Shown here piece by piece: positions 43,034 through 51,613 of a DNA stretch of 64,000 nucleotides. Where the stretch lies: positions 2,418,001-2,482,000 of the forward strand of contig NZ_CP146614.1 of the NCBI RefSeq assembly GCF_037094685.1. The letters are read 5' to 3'. Origin of the DNA: Massilia sp. METH4 (GTDB taxonomy: Bacteria > Pseudomonadota > Gammaproteobacteria > Burkholderiales > Burkholderiaceae_D). The notes under the pieces are model-generated. The model saw only the letters and a list, made by a program, of their open reading frames with translations, did not search any database and was not told the DNA's origin. Positions within the stretch are counted from its first letter, which is position 1. Every line of letters starts with the position of its first letter. Both the position numbers and the translations under genes were made by a program.

Positions 43034-44194
43034 TCACTCCGGCGCCGTCAGGAATCCGTCGCCGATATCTTCCTCCTGCACGCCAGGCGCGAATACATCG
43101 CGCCGGGCGGTGGCCGAGATGCGCGCGACGACCCGCTCGGCATTCGGGGTGACGCCTTCGCTGCGCAGTGCTTCCCACCACAGCGCGGCCACGCCGGCCA
43201 CGTGCGGGCACGCCATGCTGGTGCCGCTCCAGGTCTGCAGGCCGCCGCCGGGGAAGGCGCTGGTGATGTCCACGCCCGGCGCACTGATGCGCGCCATCGT
43301 GTTCGAGAAATCGGCCACGGTCAGGGTGGCGCCGCTGCGGCCGACGGCCGCTACCGACAGCACGTCGGCGGCGGCGGCGGGCAGCGAAACGGCCACGCGG
43401 AAGTCGGGGCTGTCCTGGCGCCGGCTTTCGTTGCCGGATGCGGCCACGACCAGCGGTTCGGTCTCGAGGCCGCCCTGGGCGTTGACCATGGCCATCACCG
43501 CGTCGAACATGCGCAGATTGTCGCGATAGGCTTCCAGCGCCTGCGAGGTGGCGATATCGACCGGCATGCCGCCGTTGACCAGCTGGGCCACCATGCCGGG
43601 GAAGTCGAAGCCCAGCGACATCGAGATGATGTTCGCCTTGTTCTGCAGCGCCCAGGTCATGCCGCTGACGAGCATGTCGGTGCTGCCCGAGCCGTCGTTG
43701 CCCAGCACCTTGCCGATCAGCGCCCGCGTGACGCCACGCGCCACGCCGATGCGGGTGCCCACGTCGCGGCCGAAGATCGTGCCGGCGCAGTGCGTGCCGT
43801 GCCCGAATTCGTCGCCATCGCCATCGCCGCTGAAGTCCTTCTGCACAAGGTCGACGCCCGCGAAGGCCGGATGCGCCGCATCGATGCCCGTGTCGAGCAC
43901 CGCCACGGTGACGCCGGCGCCCGCGAAGCGGCTGCGGTCGGCACCAACGGCCGAGATGCCCCAGCTGGTGTCGGCCGCCGCGGCCGGGCGGGCGGCGAAC
44001 GGCTCGATCAGCCGGGTGGGCATGGATGGCGCGACGGCCTGCACATCCGGTTCCGCGCGCAGCTGCGCCACGTGGCGCTCCTCGACTCGTTCCACCGTCA
44101 CGGTGGGCGTGGCGCCGGAGCGCAGGATGGCGGGCAGTCCGGCCCCACGCAGCGCCGGGCCTGCCGTGCTGCGCAACACGATATAGTTCTGCAT
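43034..44194 (-). CDS. S8 family (subtilisin-like) serine protease
   Basis: The protein has about 387 residues. The catalytic triad is visible: Asp101 in VAVLDTGID, His132 in GHGTHCAGT and Ser326 in SGTSMACPHVAG. About 75 residues before the core look like an I9-type propeptide region. There is no signal peptide, so it is cytosolic or exported by another route. An ATG two codons upstream directly abuts the GGGGAG ribosome site; the ATG at 44194 has proper spacing, so I prefer it. A perfect FNR-like site lies about 95 bp upstream. Confidence 0.9.
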   Translation of the reverse strand: MQNYIVLRSTAGPALRGAGLPAILRSGATPTVTVERVEERHVAQLRAEPDVQAVAPSMPTRLIEPFAARPAAAADTSWGISAVGADRSRFAGAGVTVAVLDTGIDAAHPAFAGVDLVQKDFSGDGDGDEFGHGTHCAGTIFGRDVGTRIGVARGVTRALIGKVLGNDGSGSTDMLVSGMTWALQNKANIISMSLGFDFPGMVAQLVNGGMPVDIATSQALEAYRDNLRMFDAVMAMVNAQGGLETEPLVVAASGNESRRQDSPDFRVAVSLPAAAADVLSVAAVGRSGATLTVADFSNTMARISAPGVDITSAFPGGGLQTWSGTSMACPHVAGVAALWWEALRSEGVTPNAERVVARISATARRDVFAPGVQEEDIGDGFLTAPE

Positions 44195-44286
44195 GATCAT
44201 CTCCCCAGGTTGGCGCCCGCAAAGCGCGAACGCAGGTATCAGTCTAGAAGTCGCGCAAGCGGGCCGAAGTTAAATCGGGCGCTCGT

Positions 44287-44300
44287 TTGATAATGATCAA
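44287..44300. promoter_or_regulatory. FNR/ANR-type box
   Basis: TTGATAATGATCAA matches the FNR/ANR consensus TTGAT-N4-ATCAA exactly. It sits in the 298-bp gap between the protease (minus strand) and the TPR-methyltransferase (plus strand), 93 bp and 192 bp from their starts. I could not assign a convincing -10 box for either direction. The rest of the gap is AT-rich and holds nothing else I recognise. Confidence 0.55.
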
Positions 44301-44492
44301 AGCATTTGTTGGGATTTTGTGCATCCGATCGCTAACCCGACCGGATGTAGGAAGATGGTGGTGCCGGTATATTTCCCGACCGCCGGCGCCGGTAGTGGCG
44401 GCTTGCGCCGCCAGGTTGCCCCTCTCCACAGAAGCAGGCGTATTCTGCCGGGTGAATGTGACAAGCGTTTGACCTGTGCTGTAATAGCTGCC

Positions 44493-45989
44493 ATGACTAC
44501 CGACACCCTCTTGCGCGCGGCCGTCGCGCACCACCAGCGCGGCGCGCTCGCCGAAGCCGATGCCCTGTATGCGCAGGTGCTGCAACGGGACCCCGACAAT
44601 TTCGATGCCCTGCACCTGTCCGGCGTGGTGGCGCGCCAGCGCGGCGACGCGCCGCTGGCCTTGCAGCTGATCGGCCGGGCGATCGCGCTGGACGGCACGC
44701 GGGCGATCGCCCACTGCAACCTGGGCGCCGCGCTGCAGGACGCCGGCCGCGACAGCGATGCGCTGGCCAGCTACGAGCGGGCGCTGGCGCTGCAGCCCGA
44801 CTATGCGCTGGCGCTGTGCAACCGCGGCAATGCGCTGCGCCGGCTTGGCCGCCCGGATGAGGCGCTGGACAGTTATGCGGCGGCGCTGGCGCTGTCGCCG
44901 CGCTACCCGGAAGCGCTGTGCAACCGCGCACTGGCTCTGCAGGAACTGGGCCGGCACGACGAGGCGCTGGATGGTTTCGCCGCCGCGCTGCAGGCGCGCC
45001 CCGCCTACGCGGAAGCGATCAACGGCGCGGCCGTGTCGCTGCTGGCCACCGGCAAGGCGGAACAGGCGCTGCAGGGCTTCGACCGCGCGCTGCAGCTGAA
45101 ACCCGGCTATGCCGAGGCGTGGTGCGGGCGCGGCGGCATGCTGCTGTACGCCGGGCAGTTCGACGCCGCGCTGGACAGCTACCGCCATGCGCTGGCGGCC
45201 CGTCCCGGCTATGCGCGCGCCCAGCTGGGGCTCGCCAATACGCTGCGCGTGCTGGGCCGCCATGACGCGGCCATCGCCGCCTATCGCCAGGCGAAGGAGC
45301 TGGGCGCCGATGCCGCCACCGTCGACTACCTGCTGGCCGCGCTCGGTGCCGGTGCCGCACCCGCCGCCTCGCCACCGGGCTACGTGGCCGCGCTGTTCGA
45401 TGGCTATGCACCGCGCTTCGAGCGGCACCTGGTCGGCGAGCTGCGCTACCGCACGCCCGAAGCGCTGGCCGGGCTGCTGGGGCGCCACCTGACGCGCCAG
45501 GGCGGCAACGACGTGCTCGACCTGGGCTGCGGCACCGGCCTGTGCGCTCCCTTGCTGCGGCCCTTCGCGCGGCGGCTGGAAGGTGTCGACCTGTCCCGTG
45601 CGATGCTGGAGCGGGCGGCGGCGCTGGAACTCTACGATGGCCTGGCCTGCGCCGACATCGTGCCGTTCCTGCGCGACGGTTCCGGGCGGTGGGATGTGCT
45701 GGTGGCGGCCGACGTGCTGGTTTACGTCGGCGACCTGGCGGCACTCTTTGCCGCCGCGCGGCAAGCCATGCGCGCCGATGCCGTGTTCGCCTTTTCCGTC
45801 GAGACGCTGGAAGAGGGCACGTTCGCATTGCGCCCGTCGGGCCGTTACGCGCACTCCGGCGCCTACCTGCGCGAGCTGGCGGCCCGGCACGGCCTCGCCT
45901 TGCGCGCCCTGGAACCGTGCACGCTGCGGCAGGACAGCGGCACCGACGTGGCCGGCCTGCTCGCCGTCCTCGTGCGCGGCACGGACTGA
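44493..45989 (+). CDS. TPR-repeat protein fused to a SAM methyltransferase
   Basis: This 498-residue protein has N-terminal TPR repeats (about 1-290, roughly eight units with the pattern A-L-x-L-x-P-x-x-A-E-A) followed by a class I methyltransferase domain (about 320-490). The SAM motif is DVLDLGCGTGLCAPLLRP, followed by LEGVDLSRAMLERA. Such TPR-methyltransferase proteins methylate protein or small-molecule partners brought by the TPR arm; the substrate is unknown. The ATG at 44493 is the first that gives a TPR start; upstream in-frame codons look like untranslated leader. Confidence 0.87.
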   Translation: MTTDTLLRAAVAHHQRGALAEADALYAQVLQRDPDNFDALHLSGVVARQRGDAPLALQLIGRAIALDGTRAIAHCNLGAALQDAGRDSDALASYERALALQPDYALALCNRGNALRRLGRPDEALDSYAAALALSPRYPEALCNRALALQELGRHDEALDGFAAALQARPAYAEAINGAAVSLLATGKAEQALQGFDRALQLKPGYAEAWCGRGGMLLYAGQFDAALDSYRHALAARPGYARAQLGLANTLRVLGRHDAAIAAYRQAKELGADAATVDYLLAALGAGAAPAASPPGYVAALFDGYAPRFERHLVGELRYRTPEALAGLLGRHLTRQGGNDVLDLGCGTGLCAPLLRPFARRLEGVDLSRAMLERAAALELYDGLACADIVPFLRDGSGRWDVLVAADVLVYVGDLAALFAAARQAMRADAVFAFSVETLEEGTFALRPSGRYAHSGAYLRELAARHGLALRALEPCTLRQDSGTDVAGLLAVLVRGTD

Positions 45990-46057
45990 GCCCGGCCTTT
46001 ACACCACTGCCGGGCTTGCGGGACAATGATCCGCTCTCAAGCCTCCAGGAAGCGAAC

Positions 46058-46624
46058 GTGTCCCCACTCGAGATCGCGGCCAATGCCGTGATGGCCATTT
46101 CCATCGTGCTCGCCGGCCGCAACAACGTCCACTCGTGGTGGCTCGGCATCGTCGGCTGCTCGCTGTTCGCGGTGCTGTTCTACGACGTGCGGCTGTACGC
46201 CGACGTCACCTTGCAGGTTTTCTTTGTGCTCACCTGTATCGCCGGCTGGGTGCAGTGGCTGCGCGGTGCCGGCGGCCAGCCCCTGCCGATCACGTCCGCC
46301 AGCACGAAGACGGTGGCGGCGATGGCGGCCGCCGGCCTGGCGGCCACCGCGGCCTATGGCCTGATGCTGCGGGAATTCACCGATGCCTACGCACCGTTCA
46401 TCGACTCGGCCGTGCTGGCCTTTTCCGTGATCGCGCAGTTCCTGCTGATGGGGCGGCGCATCGAGACCTGGCCCGCATGGCTGCTGGTGAACACGGTCTC
46501 GGTGCCGCTGTATGCCAGCCGCGGGCTGTACCTCACGGCGGCGCTGTACGCCGCCTACTGGTTCAACGCGCTGGTTTCCTGGTGGTGGTGGCATCGGCAG
46601 ATGAAGAGGGCCCGATCCGCCTGA
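46058..46624 (+). CDS. pnuC: PnuC-family nicotinamide riboside transporter
   Basis: This 188-residue membrane protein has about seven hydrophobic segments. VLAGRNNVHSWWLGIVGCSLF, then the Trp-rich GWVQWLRG, and a last helix ending WFNALVSWWWWHRQMK are the PnuC pattern; the Asn and Trp residues line the substrate path in known PnuC. It starts with GTG at 46058 after CCAGGAAG, since no ATG fits the first helix. It should import nicotinamide riboside for NAD synthesis by facilitated diffusion. The kinase NadR is not seen nearby. Confidence 0.87.
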   Translation: MSPLEIAANAVMAISIVLAGRNNVHSWWLGIVGCSLFAVLFYDVRLYADVTLQVFFVLTCIAGWVQWLRGAGGQPLPITSASTKTVAAMAAAGLAATAAYGLMLREFTDAYAPFIDSAVLAFSVIAQFLLMGRRIETWPAWLLVNTVSVPLYASRGLYLTAALYAAYWFNALVSWWWWHRQMKRARSA

Positions 46625-46642
46625 CGTGCCCGGTTGCGAGGT

Positions 46643-47944
46643 TCATTCGGGCATCCACACGTACTGCATCATCATCCAGGCCTTGACCGGTGCGCCATCC
46701 TTGTGCGCGGGCACGAACCGGCACTTGCCGATGCCTTCGAGCGCCGCCTGATCCAGCGAAGGATGACCGCTCGACTTGCGTACCCGGGCATCGTCCACGC
46801 TGCCATCCGTGCCGATCAGGAAGGCCAGCGTGACGGTGCCGCTCTCCTTGGCGGCCAGCGACGCCGCCGGCCACACCGGCTTGGCGCAGCCTTCGAACAC
46901 GATCTTGCCCGCCTGGTCAGGTTTCACCACTGCATCCCCCTCGGCCTGCGCATGGCCCGCAGCCATGGCTCCCGCCAGGGCCAGTGCGGGCAAGACGGCG
47001 GCCAGCATGGCCGTCAACGTGGTCGCGGTATCGCGGCGCGAAGCCGAGAGAGAAGCGGAAGCGGGGCGGCTTTCATGGCGCAGCAATCGGGTGATGCGTT
47101 TCATCAGGTCTCCTCCATCGGCCGCGAGGGCCGGTTCGTGGTGGGCGAACTGGCGCTTTTCCAGTTCGGACAGGGCATGCGCCAGGCGGCGCGGGCCGCC
47201 GGCATGCGCGGCGGCGAGATCGTCAGCGATCAGCTCGCGTTCGAAACGGATGCGGCGCGAGAGCCACCATACGGCCGGGTGGTAGAACAGCAGGCTCTCG
47301 GCCAGGTTCTGCAACAGGTTCACCAGATAGTCGTGCCGGCGGATATGGGCCAGCTCGTGCGCCAGCAACGCGTGCAGCAGCTCGGGCGGCATGCCGGACA
47401 GCAGGCTGGCCGGCACCAGCACGACCGGACGCCAGCAGCCGGCCGTCACCGGGCTGGCCAGGTGGCGCACGACGCGCAGGCGTACCTGCCGGGCCACGCC
47501 CATCGCCTGCGCCAGCCGGTCCAGCTGCCGCTGCCAGTGCGCATCGCGGCCTTCCGTGCGCGTGGCATGGGCGATCCACGCCATCCCGAGCGCGGTGCGG
47601 GCCAGCAGCATGATGCAGCAGGTGGCCCAGGCAGCCACGATCCACTCCATGTGCGAGCCCAGCGCCGCCGCATGCGGCAGGCCGGTGAATTGCGCCGCCG
47701 GGACGGCACCCTCGGCCATGCCGCCGATGCGCAGCCGCAGTGCCAGCGTGACTGCCGGCCACAGCACGCAGGCGAGCAGGCCCGCGCAGGCGACGGCATA
47801 GCGCAGCTGTGGCCGCGCGCCCCGCAGCGCGGCCAGCGCCACGGCAGTCAGGACGCCCACGAGCGCGCCCTGCCACAGGAAGTGCACGAGGGTCCAGCCG
47901 AGCGCATCGACGCCGCCGGCGAGCCACGCAAGCGGCATCGTCAT
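46643..47944 (-). CDS. BlaR1-like M56 metalloprotease fused to a TonB C-terminal domain
   Basis: This 433-residue inner-membrane protein has four hydrophobic helices in its N-terminal 300 residues. The zinc-protease motif HELAHIRRHDY lies between helices, followed by the third-ligand region FERELIADD. The last 80 residues (AKESGTVTLAFLIGTDGSVD, then PVKAWMMMQYVWMPE) form a TonB C-terminal domain instead of the penicillin-binding sensor of true BlaR1. It overlaps the BlaI gene by 4 bp. The pair should sense envelope stress or a ligand and cleave the repressor. Beta-lactam sensing is doubtful without the sensor domain. Confidence 0.9.
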   Translation of the reverse strand: MTMPLAWLAGGVDALGWTLVHFLWQGALVGVLTAVALAALRGARPQLRYAVACAGLLACVLWPAVTLALRLRIGGMAEGAVPAAQFTGLPHAAALGSHMEWIVAAWATCCIMLLARTALGMAWIAHATRTEGRDAHWQRQLDRLAQAMGVARQVRLRVVRHLASPVTAGCWRPVVLVPASLLSGMPPELLHALLAHELAHIRRHDYLVNLLQNLAESLLFYHPAVWWLSRRIRFERELIADDLAAAHAGGPRRLAHALSELEKRQFAHHEPALAADGGDLMKRITRLLRHESRPASASLSASRRDTATTLTAMLAAVLPALALAGAMAAGHAQAEGDAVVKPDQAGKIVFEGCAKPVWPAASLAAKESGTVTLAFLIGTDGSVDDARVRKSSGHPSLDQAALEGIGKCRFVPAHKDGAPVKAWMMMQYVWMPE

Positions 47945-48324
47945 TCCTTTTCCTCCTTGAGCATGCGTTCGATTTCCTCACGGTCCTTGCGCGAGATGCC
48001 CGTCTTCAGCGCCGCCAGCACCAGCGCCTTGGCCGACCCGGCGAAGGCGCGCTGCAACAGGTCTTTCAGCAAATTCGTCTGCAGGGTGTCGCGAGGCTGA
48101 GCCGGCGCATAGACATGGGAGCGGGCGCTGTCGTCGCGGATCAGCAGGCCCTTGCCATGCATGACCTGCATCAGGCGCAGCACGGCGCCGTACCCCAGGT
48201 CGGGGCGGCTGGCGTGCAGGGCTTCATGCACTTGGCGCGCGGTGGCGGACCCAAGCGGCCATAGCGCCTGCAGCAACTCCAGCTCGGCCGGCGTGGGTTT
48301 CGGCGGTTCGGGGGAGGCGGTCAT
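47941..48324 (-). CDS. BlaI/MecI-family repressor
   Basis: This 127-residue winged-helix repressor has PTPAELELLQALWPLGSATARQ at its start, LGYGAVLRLMQVMHGKGLL as recognition helix and wing entry, and a helical dimer tail ending in an acidic and lysine-rich stretch. BlaI proteins repress their own operon until the M56 partner cleaves them. The M56-TonB gene overlaps its stop (ATGA). GTGTAAAAAACAC, an imperfect palindrome about 15 bp upstream of the start, could be its operator. Confidence 0.9.
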   Translation of the reverse strand: MTASPEPPKPTPAELELLQALWPLGSATARQVHEALHASRPDLGYGAVLRLMQVMHGKGLLIRDDSARSHVYAPAQPRDTLQTNLLKDLLQRAFAGSAKALVLAALKTGISRKDREEIERMLKEEKE

Positions 48325-48442
48325 CGCGGTTCCTCGTGTGTTTTTTACACGATAGCCGACCTAGACCAACTTGTATACTGCTTTCGCAGGGCGTATAGGA
48401 AAGGTCTCAAGCGGAGAAGTGTGTGGGGCTAGACGGAAAAGT

Positions 48443-49240
48443 CTAGCTCCCGCCGCGGTCCAGCATGGCCACGCGGTAGGCGCTGGGCGTCATGCCGGTG
48501 CGCGTGCGGAACGCGGTGGCGAAGTTGGCGGCGCTGCGAAAGCCCAGCAACTGGGCGATGTGCTGCACGTCGAAGTCGGTTTCGCGCAACAGCTGCATGC
48601 CGCGCGCCAGCCTTTCCTCCCGCACGAAGGCGAACACGGTCTTGCCCGTGTGTTCGCGGAACAGCGTGCTGAGCTTCTCCCGATAGGTGCCCACGTTGCG
48701 CGCGATGTCGGCCAGGCGCGGCAGCGCCCCCAGGTTTTCCCGGATCAGCCGCATCGCCGCCCGTACGGTGACCTCGTCCGTATCGGCCGGCGACGGGGGC
48801 GCCGCGGGTTCGGGGAGCGGCTCGGGCCGGGGCATCAGGTTCAGGTGCACGTGGATGCGCGCGGCCAGCTCGGCCGGCATGAACGGCTTGCTGACGAAAT
48901 CGACGCCGCCGATCGACAGCCCGCGGATGCGGTCTTCCGGCGATTCGGCGCCGCTCACGAAGATCACGGGGATGTCGCGCGTGGCGGGATTGGCCTTCAA
49001 CAGCCGGCAGCAGGCGTAGCCGTCCATGTCGGGCATGCGCACGTCGAGCAGGATCAGGTCGGGGTGCCGGGCCAGTGCCTGGCGATAGCCTTCGGCACCG
49101 TTCTGGGCGACGCTGACGCGGTAGGGCATTTCGCTGAGCAGGTCGGTCAGCATGCGCTGCTCGAATGCGGAATCGTCCACGATCAGGATATTGCGCACGG
49201 TGGCGTCGGTGGTCAGGTACATGGTTGGCGAATGGCTCAC
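48443..49240 (-). CDS. Response regulator with AraC-type DNA-binding domain
   Basis: This 265-residue protein has a receiver domain (about 15-130): ILIVDDSAFEQ acidic pocket, phosphoacceptor Asp in LILLDVRMPDMDG, and the conserved Lys in FVSKPFMP. A Pro-rich linker leads to an AraC helix-turn-helix pair (about 165-260), ending FRSAANFATAFRTRTGMTPSAYR. AraC-type output is less common than OmpR or NarL types. No kinase is adjacent. Direct repeats upstream (49279-49314) fit its binding mode. Two starts, 49240 and 49222, are possible; neither has a clear ribosome site. Confidence 0.9.
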   Translation of the reverse strand: MSHSPTMYLTTDATVRNILIVDDSAFEQRMLTDLLSEMPYRVSVAQNGAEGYRQALARHPDLILLDVRMPDMDGYACCRLLKANPATRDIPVIFVSGAESPEDRIRGLSIGGVDFVSKPFMPAELAARIHVHLNLMPRPEPLPEPAAPPSPADTDEVTVRAAMRLIRENLGALPRLADIARNVGTYREKLSTLFREHTGKTVFAFVREERLARGMQLLRETDFDVQHIAQLLGFRSAANFATAFRTRTGMTPSAYRVAMLDRGGS

Positions 49241-49278
49241 GAACTGGCCGCCATTATGACGCGAATTAAAAGGAATTT

Positions 49279-49314
49279 ATCGTTCTTCTCACCGCTCAAT
49301 CGTTTTTTCTCACC
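49279..49314. promoter_or_regulatory. Direct repeats ATCGTT-TTCTCACC, probable AraC-type operator
   Basis: ATCGTTCTTCTCACC (49279-49293) and ATCGTTTTTTCTCACC (49299-49314) are direct repeats set 20-21 bp apart, two helical turns. AraC-family proteins bind such half sites. The pair stands 38 bp upstream of the AraC-type response regulator and in the 244-bp gap shared with the hxlR-type gene. Confidence 0.55.
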
Positions 49315-49484
49315 CTGCAAAAGGTCAGCCGGCTTTCGCCGCGCATAATGCTGAGCTTATCGTAAAAAAATAGGCTCTTTTATCCCGTTGGTGATTATTC
49401 GATAGTTTGTTCGCCCCCTTTTCTTGGTAAAACATAGCCCTGTTGCGCTCGTTCGTTTTTTAATGTGCACAAGTGGGAGGAATA

Positions 49485-50033
49485 ATGAGACATACCGATT
49501 TTGGCCAGATGCCTTGCCCGATCGCGCGCAGCCTCGGCAAGGTTGGCGAATGGTGGAGCATTCTCATCCTGCGCGACGCGTTTTACGGGCTCACCCGGTT
49601 CGACGAGTTTGAAAAGAGCTTGAAGATCGCCCCCAATATGCTGACCCGGCGCCTGGCGGGCCTGGTTGCCGGCGGGCTGATGGAGAAGCGGCAGTACAGC
49701 GCCCGGCCGCCGCGCTATGAATACCTGCTGACGGAAAAAGGCCGCGCCTTCAAACCCGTCCTGCTGGCATTCGTGGCATGGGGGAACGAGCACCTGGCGC
49801 CGGAAGGTGCCAGCCTCCTGGTGGTGAACCGGGAAACCGGCCAGCCGGCCGAGCAGATCCTGGTGGACAAACGCAGCGGCCGCGCGATCAGCGACGAGGA
49901 TTACGTGTTCGCCCCCGGCCCGGCGGCACCGGAAGTCATGCGGGCGCGCCTGCGCGAAGTGAGCCAGCGGGTGCCGTTCATCAAGCACCAGGGCGGTAAC
50001 GGTGGTGCCAATCCGGGCGCCAACCAGCCGTAG
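49485..50033 (+). CDS. HxlR-family transcriptional regulator
   Basis: This 182-residue protein has the HxlR winged helix: MPCPIARSLGKVGEWWSILI with the conserved cysteine near residue 11, then FEKSLKIAPNMLTRRLAGLV and the wing RPPRYEYLLTEKGR. A C-terminal extension of about 60 residues (with NRETGQPAEQILVDKRSG) is seen in longer family members. HxlR proteins sense aldehydes or redox state, often through that N-terminal cysteine. The ATG at 49485 follows GGGAGGAATA. A strong terminator follows. Confidence 0.9.
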   Translation: MRHTDFGQMPCPIARSLGKVGEWWSILILRDAFYGLTRFDEFEKSLKIAPNMLTRRLAGLVAGGLMEKRQYSARPPRYEYLLTEKGRAFKPVLLAFVAWGNEHLAPEGASLLVVNRETGQPAEQILVDKRSGRAISDEDYVFAPGPAAPEVMRARLREVSQRVPFIKHQGGNGGANPGANQP

Positions 50034-50081
50034 AACCGAGCAGATTCACGGTTGAGCCCTCCCGACCGGGGGCTTGCCCAG

Positions 50082-50114
50082 GCGCCGGCCGCTGCAAGCG
50101 GCCGGCGCTTTTTT
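50082..50114 (+). terminator. Rho-independent terminator after the hxlR-type gene
   Basis: GCGCCGGCCGC (50082-50092) pairs perfectly with GCGGCCGGCGC (50098-50108) around a 5-nt loop, followed by TTTTTT. The remainder of the 268-bp gap up to 50302 holds only the promoter region of the next gene. Confidence 0.92.
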
Positions 50115-50301
50115 GCATGGGCTTCCGATGATCTCGTCTCATTCCCGCCTCATTCCCTCCCGCCTGCCGCGTAGTGTGCGGCTCCCTCCTGCCATCGGCC
50201 GTAAAATGTATATCCAAATCGATAATAGGCATAAGGAACCCTGAAAGCGGCCTCTTGTTTCACCAACCCTGGACAAACCCAACAACCGCAGGAGAAGGAA
50301 A

Positions 50302-50994
50302 ATGAACAAGGCAAGGATGTGGAAGAGGTACCTGGGCGTGCCGCTGCTGGCCGTCCTGATGGGCATGGGCTCGGCCTATGCGCAGTCGATGGCGAAAGCC
50401 GACGAGAAGGCGCTGAAGGACTTGGCGATCGCCAATATGTCGGAAGTGGAAGCGGGCAAGATCGCCCTGCAGAAGTCGCAAAACGCTGAAGTGAAGGCCT
50501 TCGCCCAGCAGATGATCGACGATCACACCAAGGGCCTCGATGAAGTGAAGGCCGTGGCGCAGGCAAAGAACGTGACCCTGCCGAGCGAGCCGGATGCGAA
50601 GCACAAGGCCATGGCGAAGAAGCTGCACGCCATGTCCGGCGAGAAGTTCGACAAGGCCTACATGGAAATGGCCGGCGTGAAGAGCCACAAGGAAGCGCAT
50701 GCGCTTGTCATGAAGACCCAGTCCAATGCCAAGGATGCGGACGTGAAGGGCCTGGCCGCCAAGCTGCAGCCCACGATCGACCAGCACATGGGCCACGTGC
50801 AGCAGCTGGCTGGCACGATGAAGGGCATGAAGAGCGACACCTCCATGGGCACCTCGGGCACCGGCAGCACCGGCAGCTCGGCCATGCCACAGGGTAAGGA
50901 CAAGATGGGCACCCAGACCCAGCAGCAGTCCAGCGGCAATACGGACAATCCGAAGAATCCGGCCAACCAGACGGCCAACCAGCCGGCGAAGTGA
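50302..50994 (+). CDS. DUF4142 secreted/periplasmic protein
   Basis: This 230-residue protein has a signal peptide ending near residue 28 (SAYAQS). The DUF4142 domain (about 33-175) is all-helical with LKDLAIANMSEVEAGKIALQ and VKAFAQQMIDDHTKGLDEVK. The ferritin-like helices contain His residues of unknown role. The tail (about 180-230) is low complexity, rich in Gly, Ser, Thr, Asn and Gln, and ends NQPAK. Members are often induced by stress in this group of bacteria. The ribosome site AGGAGAAGGAAA is strong. Confidence 0.88.
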   Translation: MNKARMWKRYLGVPLLAVLMGMGSAYAQSMAKADEKALKDLAIANMSEVEAGKIALQKSQNAEVKAFAQQMIDDHTKGLDEVKAVAQAKNVTLPSEPDAKHKAMAKKLHAMSGEKFDKAYMEMAGVKSHKEAHALVMKTQSNAKDADVKGLAAKLQPTIDQHMGHVQQLAGTMKGMKSDTSMGTSGTGSTGSSAMPQGKDKMGTQTQQQSSGNTDNPKNPANQTANQPAK

Positions 50995-51013
50995 CCTGAC
51001 GGCAAGCCGTTCC

Positions 51014-51038
51014 AGGCCGGGCGCATGCCCGGCCTTTT
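51014..51038 (+). terminator. Rho-independent terminator between DUF4142 and OsmC genes
   Basis: AGGCCGGGC (51014-51022) pairs with GCCCGGCCT (51027-51035) around GCAT, followed by TTTC. The two genes converge here, so the structure may serve both strands. Confidence 0.85.
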
Positions 51039-51051
51039 CATTGGTTTCGTT

Positions 51052-51525
51052 TCAGCCTTCCGGCTCGATTGGCGGCTCGATCGTGATTTCCGTCTTCAGC
51101 GAGTTCGCGATATAGCATTTGTCGTGCGCCTCGTGGTGCATGGCGGCGATCTCTTCCTCGCCCGGCCAGTCGCCGCCGGCAAACACGATCTCCGGGCGCA
51201 GCGTGATGTTCGTCATCGCCATGCGGCCCTCGGCGGTCTTCTCCAGCAGGCCCACGGCATGGTCGATATAGCTTTCCACCACGTGGCCGCGCTTGGCCGC
51301 GATCGACAGGAAGAACAGCATGTGGCAGCTGGCGGTCGCCGCGATCAGCGCTTCCTCGGGGTCGACATTGTCGGCCACCGACATCGGCAGCGGCACCGAC
51401 AGCGGCGAGGACGAGGCGGGAACGCGCGCGCCGCCGTCGAAGATCCACTCGTGGCCGCGGCTGTATTTCTGGTCGAGGAAGGGCTGGCCGTTGCGCTGCC
51501 ATTCCAGTCGTGCTTCGAATTGCAT
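51052..51525 (-). CDS. OsmC-family peroxiredoxin-like protein
   Basis: This 157-residue protein has the OsmC fold. Two cysteines are in the expected places, ATASCHMLFFLSIAAKRG and HDKCYIANSLKTEI, and can act as peroxidatic and resolving residues, together with the Arg/Glu of the family. The product should reduce organic hydroperoxides in the cytoplasm with lipoyl or other thiol donors. It converges with the DUF4142 gene. A GGAGACCC site precedes the ATG at 51525. Confidence 0.9.
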   Translation of the reverse strand: MQFEARLEWQRNGQPFLDQKYSRGHEWIFDGGARVPASSSPLSVPLPMSVADNVDPEEALIAATASCHMLFFLSIAAKRGHVVESYIDHAVGLLEKTAEGRMAMTNITLRPEIVFAGGDWPGEEEIAAMHHEAHDKCYIANSLKTEITIEPPIEPEG

Positions 51526-51613
51526 GGGGTCTCCCGTGAACGTTGGCGATGCCCGTCAGTGTAGCCGCTTGGCGGGGATTATACTGATGGACTGTCCAAC
51601 CCCGAGAGCCGAC

